Below are positions 12,872 to 19,935 of a DNA stretch of 64,000 bases, piece after piece; the stretch's first letter is position 1, and each line of letters starts with the position of its first letter. The notes beneath the pieces were generated by a model. It saw only the letters and a program-made list of their open reading frames with translations, was not told the DNA's origin and made no database searches. Location: contig NZ_CP050975.2 in NCBI RefSeq assembly GCF_012273515.2, positions 6,882,001 through 6,946,000 on the forward strand, in the 5' to 3' direction. Made by a program: the position numbers and the translations under genes. This stretch comes from Streptomyces sp. RPA4-2. Lineage in GTDB: Bacteria > Actinomycetota > Actinomycetes > Streptomycetales > Streptomycetaceae.

Positions 12872-13423
12872 GTGACGTCGTCTTTCGAGTTCCACACGTA
12901 CCCCGCGCGGTTGTCCGACGCGGAACGCGACCGGGCGCTGAAGGCCCTCCGTGACGGCGTCGCTCTCGGACGTCTCTCGCACGACACGTTCATCCGCCGC
13001 ATGGAGCTGGCGCTCTCCGCCCGCCGGTCCGACGAACTCGCCGCGCTCACCGCCGACCTGACCACCGAGGGCCGCTGGTCGAAGCTGGTGTTCGGCACCG
13101 TCGAGGCGGTCTCCGGATTCACCGTACGGGTGCGCAGGGCCTGGCAGGCCGAGCGGCTCCCGAAGCTGCTGCTGCCCCACCCGGGCAACGGCTACCCGCT
13201 GCGGATCGGCCGCGACCCCGCCAGCGGGCTGCGGCTCAACCACGAGACGGTGTCGCGGATCCACGCCGAACTGAGTCGCCAGGGCGGCCTGTGGGTGCTG
13301 CGCGACCTGGGGTCGACCAACGGGACGACGGTCAACGGACGACGGGTGATCGGCGCCGCCGTCGTCAAGGACGGCGACCAGATCGGTTTCGGACGGATGT
13401 TCTTCCGGCTGTCGTCCTCCTGA
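12872..13423 (+). CDS. DUF1707 and FHA domain protein
   Basis: 183 aa. Residues about 5-60 form a DUF1707 (SHOCT-like) domain: LSDAERDRALKALRDGVALG, then RLSHDTFIRRMELAL. Residues about 105-180 form a forkhead-associated domain with the phosphothreonine-binding signature LRIGRDPASGL, SRIHAEL and LGSTNGTTVNG. FHA domains bind phosphothreonine left by Ser/Thr kinases such as the Pkn family; no kinase gene is adjacent. No transmembrane helix. Start is GTG 12872, divergent from treZ. Confidence 0.9.
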   Translation: MTSSFEFHTYPARLSDAERDRALKALRDGVALGRLSHDTFIRRMELALSARRSDELAALTADLTTEGRWSKLVFGTVEAVSGFTVRVRRAWQAERLPKLLLPHPGNGYPLRIGRDPASGLRLNHETVSRIHAELSRQGGLWVLRDLGSTNGTTVNGRRVIGAAVVKDGDQIGFGRMFFRLSSS

Positions 13424-13577
13424 TCCGTCCGGCCCGCCCGATGCCCCCTGTCGGCCGGATCCCCGTGTCTCCGGCCCACCCGGACCGAGCTCTGGCCTGG
13501 GTTTCACTCAGCGATTTCCTCGCCTTCCCTTACGTTCCGCGGTGTTGACGTACCTGCACAGCCGTGACTGACTGTGC

Positions 13578-13590
13578 GTACACCGTGTAC
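13578..13590. promoter_or_regulatory. Palindrome before the M14 peptidase/inhibitor genes
   Basis: GTACAC-C-GTGTAC is a perfect inverted repeat of two 6-bp arms around one base. It lies 40 bp upstream of the preferred start of the first M14 gene and downstream of a TTGACG (13545-13550). It is a plausible operator; the cognate protein is unknown. Confidence 0.45.
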
Positions 13591-13630
13591 ATCAGGTGAA
13601 GCGACGGCACCATATGTGTGGAGGTGCGCC

Positions 13631-14983
13631 CTGCCGCCACTCCTCCGCTACCCGACCGTGGACGAGCTGGGTGCCCGTGCCGCCGCGCTCGTCGCCCGCC
13701 GTCCGACGGACGCCCGGCTGCGCCGCGTGGGCACGTCCCGGGCCGGCACCCCCCTCTGGCTCCTGTCCGTGGGGCACGGCCACCGCCAGGCCCTCGTCGT
13801 CGCCGGACCGCACGCCAACGAGCCGGTGGGCGGCGCCACGGCCCTCCGCCTCGCGGAACGGGTGCTCGCCGATCCCCGGCTGCGTGACGGCGCGGACGCC
13901 ACCTGGAACCTGCTGCTCTGCCTCGACCCCGACGGCTCCCGCCGCAACGAGGCATGGCTGTCCGGCCCGTACACCCTCGGCCGCTACTTCCGGCACTTCT
14001 TCCGTCCCGGCTTCCTCGAACAGCCCGAGTGGCTGCCCGAGGGCGCGGACGGCGTGACCCTGCCCGAGACCCGCGCCCTGCTCGACCTCCAGGACGAACT
14101 GCGGCCGTTCTTCCAGTGCTCGCTGCACGGCGTCGACGTCGGCGGCGCCTTCGTCGAGCTGACCCGTGAGCTGCCCGGTCTCGCCCAGCGCGTCGCCCAC
14201 ACCGCCGCGCGGCTCGGCATCCCGCGCGAGCTCGGACCGTACGACACGCTCTACTGGCCGACGCTCGGGCCCGCCGTCTACCGCATCCCACCGCCGCACC
14301 GCGGCGACCTGGCCGCCGCGATCACCGAGGCCGCGGTGGAGTCCACCTGGTTCCATCCGCACCGCCACGGAACCGTCACGGCGGTCGTCGAGGCACCCAT
14401 GTGGGGCGTGGCGGCCGTGGAGGACGCCGCCCGGCCCGCCGACGCCGACGCGGTGCTGCGCTCCGTCAGCCACACGCTGCGCCACGACACACGCGTTCTC
14501 GAGGACATCCTCGCGCGCGTGCGCCCCGGTCTCGGCACCGGACCGGACACGGCCCGCCTCCTCGCGCCCGTCGACGACTATTTACTGGTCGGCCCCGGCC
14601 TCGCGGACTCCTGGGACCCCGATCTGCGGGACTCCGGTTCACGGCCCCTGCCGTCGCTCGGTACCGCCCGGCTGACGTCCCTGCGCCTCGCCGGGCGCCG
14701 GGTCGCCCTGCGCACGGCCGGGCTGCTGCACCAGCTCGTCACCCGTTCCGGGGGCGACCCGCGCGAGGCCCTGCCGGAACTGGACCGGCTGATCGACGCC
14801 TGGTGCGCCGACTACCGCGAAGGCTGCGGGGCACGCTGGATCCCGGTCGCACGCCAGGTCGAGTACCAGGCGCGCGTGGTGATCGCCGCGTTCGAACTCG
14901 CCGGACGGTACGCGCCGGTGGGCTCCCCTTCGGGTGAGACGGGGTGGAGTTCACAGGCCGCGCTGCCGATGCACCGGGAATGA
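13631..14983 (+). CDS. M14 family zinc carboxypeptidase, TTA-containing
   Basis: 450-aa M14-type metallopeptidase. Zinc ligands His and Glu lie in AGPHANEPVGG, the third His in QCSLHGVDVGG, and the catalytic Glu probably in TAVVEAPMWG. No signal peptide is evident. Start is uncertain: CTG 13631 has GGAGG six bases upstream and matches the start region of the second M14 gene, while in-frame GTGs at 13616 and 13574 lack such a site. A TTA codon at 14582-14584 should make translation depend on the bldA tRNA. The last codon overlaps the ATG of the inhibitor gene (ATGA). It is a clear paralogue of the convergent M14 gene at 15689-16939. Confidence 0.88.
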   Translation: MPPLLRYPTVDELGARAAALVARRPTDARLRRVGTSRAGTPLWLLSVGHGHRQALVVAGPHANEPVGGATALRLAERVLADPRLRDGADATWNLLLCLDPDGSRRNEAWLSGPYTLGRYFRHFFRPGFLEQPEWLPEGADGVTLPETRALLDLQDELRPFFQCSLHGVDVGGAFVELTRELPGLAQRVAHTAARLGIPRELGPYDTLYWPTLGPAVYRIPPPHRGDLAAAITEAAVESTWFHPHRHGTVTAVVEAPMWGVAAVEDAARPADADAVLRSVSHTLRHDTRVLEDILARVRPGLGTGPDTARLLAPVDDYLLVGPGLADSWDPDLRDSGSRPLPSLGTARLTSLRLAGRRVALRTAGLLHQLVTRSGGDPREALPELDRLIDAWCADYREGCGARWIPVARQVEYQARVVIAAFELAGRYAPVGSPSGETGWSSQAALPMHRE

Positions 14984-15687
14984 CGAGAACCACCGAAGCG
15001 TCGCGCGGCGCTGTGCTGGCCGCGGCGGCCCTGCTCACAGCCGTCGCGGCACCGGCCCAGGCCTCGGCCTCCGCACTGGCCCGAGTATCGGCCTCTGCCC
15101 CTGCCCCGACTTCTGCCCCAGCCCTGACCTCGGCCCCCGCACCGGCCTTTGCACCGGCCCTTGCACCGGGCCCGGTATCGGTCTCTGCACCGGCGCTTAC
15201 CCCCGGCGATGTCCCGGCGGGCCGCCCCCGGCAACTGGCTCCACCTCACGGTCACCCGGGGCGAGGCCTCGCCCCAAGCCCTCCCACCCGTCCGCGTGCC
15301 CCTCCGAGACCCGGTCCGAGGCACCCGCGGAGTACCCCCGGGCGCGTCCTCGCGCGCGACTCCGAGCCCTCTCCTCGGGCACCCCGACGAGCAGCCTTCC
15401 GAGTGGAGGTCACCCCCGGCACCGACACCCGCGGCGCCGTCCTGCTCTGCGACCCGCCCCAGGGCCACCCCCACGCGGCACAGGCCTGCGCGGAACTCGC
15501 GGTGGCCGAGGGGGACATCGGCCGGATCCCGGCCACGCCCGGCGCGCTGTGTCCGATGATCTACGCACCGGTCACCGCCGCCGCGCGCGGCGAGTGGAAC
15601 GGCCGCCCGGTCAACTACACGCACACCTTCGCGAACTCCTGTGTGATGGGCGCCGCCACCGGCGCGGTGTTCGCCCTGGGGGAGTAG
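14980..15687 (+). CDS. SSI-type secreted protease inhibitor with expanded, apparently frame-disrupted middle
   Basis: 235-aa reading frame. A signal peptide (about 1-30, GAVLAAAALLTAVAAPAQA) is followed by an Ala/Pro/Ser repeat linker. The C-terminal ~85 residues hold the Streptomyces subtilisin inhibitor core: LLCDPPQGH, ACAELAVAEGDIG, CPMIYAPV, NYTHTFANSCVMG. All four conserved Cys (two disulfides) are present, and the reactive-site loop CPM|I predicts a Met P1 residue. The expected N-terminal strand NWLHLTVTRGE is encoded at 15233-15265 in a different frame, with about 53 extra codons before the core resumes. The start overlaps the M14 stop, so translation is likely coupled. Inhibition of subtilisin-like proteases is inferred from family. 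Confidence 0.75.
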   Translation: MTRTTEASRGAVLAAAALLTAVAAPAQASASALARVSASAPAPTSAPALTSAPAPAFAPALAPGPVSVSAPALTPGDVPAGRPRQLAPPHGHPGRGLAPSPPTRPRAPPRPGPRHPRSTPGRVLARDSEPSPRAPRRAAFRVEVTPGTDTRGAVLLCDPPQGHPHAAQACAELAVAEGDIGRIPATPGALCPMIYAPVTAAARGEWNGRPVNYTHTFANSCVMGAATGAVFALGE

Positions 15688-15688
15688 C

Positions 15689-16939
15689 TCAGGCCGCGTT
15701 GTCGCGTGCGTGCAGGGCCGCGGCGACCACCGTGCGGGACTGGTGCTCGACCTGATGCTCCAGGGGCACCCAGCGGGCGCCGAAGCGTTCGGCGAAGGCG
15801 TCGCTCCAGGAGGCGACGAGGCGTTCGAGGCGCGGCGCCGCCCGGTCGTCGGCCTCCTGGAGGACGCGCAGCAGCATCGCCGCGGCCCGCAGCGGCAGCC
15901 GGCGCCCGAACGCGTCCACGCTGCCGACGTACGCCCTCGTGGTGTCCGCCGGCGGCGTACGGACCCAGTCGTCGGCCAGCCCCGGCACCAGCTCCAGCGC
16001 CCACTTGGCGGCCCGCAGGAGCGGCCCGTCGGGGCCGGGCAGCCGTGGCGCGACCTCCGTCAGCACCGTCTCCACCTGAAGCGCGTCCCGCCGCAGCCGG
16101 CCCGCCAGACCCCGCATCGCCTCCGCCGGTGCCGGGTGCGGCGCGGGGTCGGCCACCAGATCGCTGGCCCACATCGGGACCTCGACGACCGCGGTCAGTC
16201 CCCCGTACCGGTGCGCGTGGTACCAGGTGCTGTGCCGCGCGTCGTCGGGCATGCTCGGATAGGCCGCGTCCGAGCCGGGCGCCGGCATCACATGCACGCC
16301 GGGCCCGGAGGCCGGCCAGCCCGCGGCGTCCGACGCGCCCGTCTCCACCGGGATGTGCAGCTCCGCCGCGGACTTGGCGAACGGCTCGGCGAGACCCGGG
16401 ATGTCCTTGGTCAACTGCACCCAGCTGCCGCCGAGATCCGTGCCGTGCAGGGTCGCCTGGAGGTAGGGCCGCAGCTCGTCGATGACCCGGGTCAGGGCGC
16501 GGGTCTCCGGCGGCAGTCGGTCGGGCGGCAGCACGGACGGCGACCACTCCGGCTGCTCGGGTCCGGCCGGACGGAAGAAACCGAGGTGGTAGTCGAGCAG
16601 GGTGCGCGGCGCAGGCGTCACATGCAGGCTCGCCCCGTCCGGATCCGCGCAGAGCAGGAAGTGCCAGGAGGTGTCGGCCCGCAACTCCCGTCCGTACAGC
16701 ACGCGTTCGGCCAGGGACAACAGCGTCGAACCACCGGCCGGCTCGTTGGCGTGGGCGCCCGCGACGACGAGGACCGCGCGCCGCGCGTGACCGACGGACA
16801 GCAGGTGGAGCGGCCTGCCCGCGCGGGAGACACCGACCTGTCTGAGCGTGCACAGGCCGGGCCGGTGAGCCGCCAACGCCCGTGCGGACGCGACGATTTC
16901 GGTCACACTGGGGTAGCGCAGCTCCTGCAGGAGACTCAC
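15689..16939 (-). CDS. M14 family zinc carboxypeptidase, second copy
   Basis: 416-aa paralogue of the peptidase at 13631-14983. Zinc-site AGAHANEPAGG, third ligand QATLHGTDLGG and catalytic Glu in TAVVEVPMW are all present. GTG 16939 (VSLLQELRYPSVTE) is preferred because the alignable region begins there in both paralogues and a TTGACA (minus strand, 16995-17000) just upstream would place a promoter over any longer start. ATG 16993 is the alternative. It is convergent with the inhibitor gene with 1 bp between stops, so the two peptidases flank the inhibitor. No signal peptide was seen. Confidence 0.87.
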   Translation of the reverse strand: MSLLQELRYPSVTEIVASARALAAHRPGLCTLRQVGVSRAGRPLHLLSVGHARRAVLVVAGAHANEPAGGSTLLSLAERVLYGRELRADTSWHFLLCADPDGASLHVTPAPRTLLDYHLGFFRPAGPEQPEWSPSVLPPDRLPPETRALTRVIDELRPYLQATLHGTDLGGSWVQLTKDIPGLAEPFAKSAAELHIPVETGASDAAGWPASGPGVHVMPAPGSDAAYPSMPDDARHSTWYHAHRYGGLTAVVEVPMWASDLVADPAPHPAPAEAMRGLAGRLRRDALQVETVLTEVAPRLPGPDGPLLRAAKWALELVPGLADDWVRTPPADTTRAYVGSVDAFGRRLPLRAAAMLLRVLQEADDRAAPRLERLVASWSDAFAERFGARWVPLEHQVEHQSRTVVAAALHARDNAA

Positions 16940-16994
16940 CCCCGACTTGTCCGCCCTGCATCGCTTTCCGCAGTACTCCACGGACTGCGGCAAC

Positions 16995-17000
16995 TGTCAA
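16995..17000 (-). promoter_or_regulatory. TTGACA, possible -35 box for the second M14 gene
   Basis: A perfect TTGACA on the minus strand, 56 bp before the preferred GTG start. The matching -10 region (GTACTG or TACTGC at 16970-16976) is poor, so this is tentative. Confidence 0.3.
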
Positions 17001-17213
17001 GCGGCGGCGGAGCGGCGCCCGGCCCGCCCGGTGGCGTCCACCGTCGGCAGCCAGGGCGCGCACCACCGAAAGAGGGAGGTCCGCCGGGGCGTTCGTCGGC
17101 ATCCCGCGCAGGCCGGGGCCCGTCGGTGCGCCCTCGACGCCACCCGTATGGGGCGTACGGGGGCCGCGCCGTGTGCCGGGCCCCGGACGTTCGGCCTGTC
17201 GCGGCGGCCCTGA

Positions 17214-19673
17214 TCAGCCGCTCGCCGCGGAGTCCGCGGAGGCCGCGGGACCGTCTTCACCGACGCGTTCCAGCAGCGCCACCGGCAACCCCTCGAAGAG
17301 CTCCGCCACGCGCGCGTGCCCCGTGAACTCCCGTCCCGGAGCGAGCAGGTCCGCCCAGCGCCCCGCGGGCAGGACGAGGCGCGTATTGCGCCAGCCGCCC
17401 TCGTCCGCCAGCCGCAGCGACAGCCGGGTGACGGCCGAGACCACCTCCCCGGAGCGTACGAACGCCACACAGTGCGCGGCACCGGGTCCCTCCGCCGTCA
17501 GCGGCGCGTACGCCGCCCTGTCGCCGAAGACGTCGGGGCGCCGCCCGCGCAGCCGGAGCGCCGCCGTGGTCAGCGCGGCCTTCTCGGAGACCTTTTCGGA
17601 GACTCTCCCGGAGACCGCCGCGGCGTCCCGCGCCGAAGGCCGCGGCGGCGTGAACGGCTTCCGGTTGTCCGGGTCCACCAGCGCCAGGTATTCGTCCTCG
17701 GTGCCCTGGTACACGTCCGGCACCCCGGGCATGGTCAGCTGCACCAGGGCGGCCCCCAGGACGTTCGCCCGGACGTGCGGCGCGAGCCCGGCCCTGAAGC
17801 CGGCCACGTGCCGTCCGGGCGCCCCGCAGGGGCCCGCCGCGACGAACGCCGCGACCGCCGCCTCGTACGCGGGGTCCTGCTCGGTCCAGGCGGTGTGCAC
17901 GCCGGCCTCGCGGACGTGCTTCAGCAGCGCGCCCTGGACGCGGTCCGCGTCGGCGGGGCCCAGCCCGAAGACCGTCTGCCACGCGGCCCACGCCACCTGG
18001 GGGTCGGGTACGCCCGCCGCCCCCTGCGGCGTCAGCTCGGCCAGGAGGTCGCCCCACCGGCGCGGGCACTGGGTGAGTACGGACAGGGCCGCGCGGACGT
18101 CGGCACTGCGTTTCGTGTCGTGGGTGGACAGGGCCGTACCGGTGCCGGGCCAGTCGCGCTGCACGCGCGCGCAGTAGGCGTGGAAGTCCTTCAGGGACAC
18201 GGCCGGAGCCCCCGGGGCACCCCCCACCTCGTTGGCCGACAGCAGGGGCACGTAGCGGTAGAACGCCGTGTCCTCCACGGACTTCGCCCGTAGTGCGGAC
18301 GAGGTCTGGGCGAACCGCGCCCGGAACTCCACGTGTTCGGGCCCGTCCTCGCCGCGCCCGAGCACCAGGTTCCGTACGACGTCCACGGCGTGCGCCTCCT
18401 CCGCAACGGTGAAGACCGACCGGGCCTCGGCGGCGGCCTCCGCGGTGACGACCGCGGAGGCGTCCGTGGAGGGATACGGCCGGTACACGTCGACCCGCAC
18501 GAGAAGCTCGCGCAGCGCGGCGCCCAGGGCCCAGGGAGCGTGATCGCGCAGTCCGGGGTCCGAGGAGCGGGCGCACAGGCGCTCCGCCACCCGGGTGAGG
18601 CGGTCGAACTCGGTGGCCAGCTCGTGGGTGATCACCTTGTACGCCGCCCGGCGCACCGTCGCCTCCCAGGAGCCGCCGAGGTCGCCCTGCGGGGCCGCGA
18701 ACCGCCCGTACTCAAGGAGGAGTTCACCCGCTCCCGCCGGGTCCGTGAAGAGGCCGTCGACGTGCCGCAGGGCGTCGTAGCCGGTGGTGCCGGCGACGGG
18801 CCAGGCGGCGGGCAGTGGCTCACCGTCGGCGAGGATCTTCTCCACGACCGTCCAGCGTCCGCCGGTCGCCTCGTGCAGGCGGCGCAGATACGCGTCCGGG
18901 TCGGCCAGGCCGTCCGGATGGTCGACGCGCAGCCCCTCGAGCACGCCGTCGGCCAGCAGCTCCAGGATCTTGCCGTGGGTCGCCGCGAACACCTCCGGGT
19001 CCTCGACACGCACCCCGATGAGTTCCGAAATGCTGAAGAAGCGCCGGTAGTTCAGTTCGGTGCGGGCCAGCCGCCACCAGGTCGGGCGGTACCACTGCGC
19101 GTCCAGGAGCTCGGGAAGCGGCAGCTCCCGCGTACCCTCGCGCAGCGGGAACTCGTGGTCGTAGTAGCGCAGTACGTCGCCGTCCACCTTGAACCGGTCG
19201 ATCTCCGAACCGAGGCGGCCCCCGAGCACCGGCAGCAGCAGCCGGCCGCCCTGCGCGTCCCAGTCGATGTCGAACCAGCGCGCGTACGGTGACTCGGGCC
19301 CCTCGCGCAGCACCTCCCACAGCGGGCGGTTGTGACGGGGGGCCATGGCCATGTGGTTGGGCACGATGTCCACGACCAGACCGAGCCCGTGCGCGCGCGC
19401 CGTGCGGGCCAGGGAGCGCAGTCCGCCCTCGCCGCCCAGTTCCTTCCGTACGCGCGTGTGGTCCACCACGTCGTAGCCGTGCGCCGAGCCGGGGACGGCC
19501 TCCAGGACGGGGGACAGATGCAGATGGGAGACCCCGAGCGAGGCCAGGTACGGCACGGCGGCCTCGGCGGCCGCGAAGGGGAACTCCGGTTGCAGCTGGA
19601 GCCGGTACGTGGCGGTCGGCGTGGCGGGAACCATCGAGTCCGGGATCTCCCGTTCGGGACGCTCAGGTGTCAT
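17214..19673 (-). CDS. treY: Malto-oligosyltrehalose synthase
   Basis: 819-aa GH13 intramolecular transglucosylase that turns the reducing-end alpha-1,4 bond of maltodextrins into an alpha-1,1 bond. Visible motifs are GVSHLHLSPVLEAVPGSAHG, VVDIVPNHMA (region I), catalytic Asp in GLRVDHPDGLADP, Glu in VVEKILADGE and STHDTKRSADVRA. These, with the inserted alpha-helical region after residue 300, are typical of TreY. Length is normal. It lies downstream of glgX on the same strand after 262 bp; that gap holds three copies of a 10-bp CCGGGCCGCA-like repeat around 19872-19900. Confidence 0.94.
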   Translation of the reverse strand: MTPERPEREIPDSMVPATPTATYRLQLQPEFPFAAAEAAVPYLASLGVSHLHLSPVLEAVPGSAHGYDVVDHTRVRKELGGEGGLRSLARTARAHGLGLVVDIVPNHMAMAPRHNRPLWEVLREGPESPYARWFDIDWDAQGGRLLLPVLGGRLGSEIDRFKVDGDVLRYYDHEFPLREGTRELPLPELLDAQWYRPTWWRLARTELNYRRFFSISELIGVRVEDPEVFAATHGKILELLADGVLEGLRVDHPDGLADPDAYLRRLHEATGGRWTVVEKILADGEPLPAAWPVAGTTGYDALRHVDGLFTDPAGAGELLLEYGRFAAPQGDLGGSWEATVRRAAYKVITHELATEFDRLTRVAERLCARSSDPGLRDHAPWALGAALRELLVRVDVYRPYPSTDASAVVTAEAAAEARSVFTVAEEAHAVDVVRNLVLGRGEDGPEHVEFRARFAQTSSALRAKSVEDTAFYRYVPLLSANEVGGAPGAPAVSLKDFHAYCARVQRDWPGTGTALSTHDTKRSADVRAALSVLTQCPRRWGDLLAELTPQGAAGVPDPQVAWAAWQTVFGLGPADADRVQGALLKHVREAGVHTAWTEQDPAYEAAVAAFVAAGPCGAPGRHVAGFRAGLAPHVRANVLGAALVQLTMPGVPDVYQGTEDEYLALVDPDNRKPFTPPRPSARDAAAVSGRVSEKVSEKAALTTAALRLRGRRPDVFGDRAAYAPLTAEGPGAAHCVAFVRSGEVVSAVTRLSLRLADEGGWRNTRLVLPAGRWADLLAPGREFTGHARVAELFEGLPVALLERVGEDGPAASADSAASG

Positions 19674-19935
19674 GGGATCCTACGTACCCCTCTCGCCCGG
19701 TTTCGTGACATCGACGCCCGCATACGGGTCCCTGTGGTGCCGGGTTCGGGACCCGGGAAGCCCCGCGCGGGTGGCCCGCGTGACCCGCGTCCCCGGGGGA
19801 GCCGCCCGGGGACCGCCCGGCCGGGGACGGTCGGAGTGTCGGGATCGGCGGGACGGCCGCCCGGTACGGTCCCCGGGCCGCACCGGGCCGCACCGGGCCG
19901 CGCCGCCCCGGCGTCCGCCGGTGCGACGCGAACGG

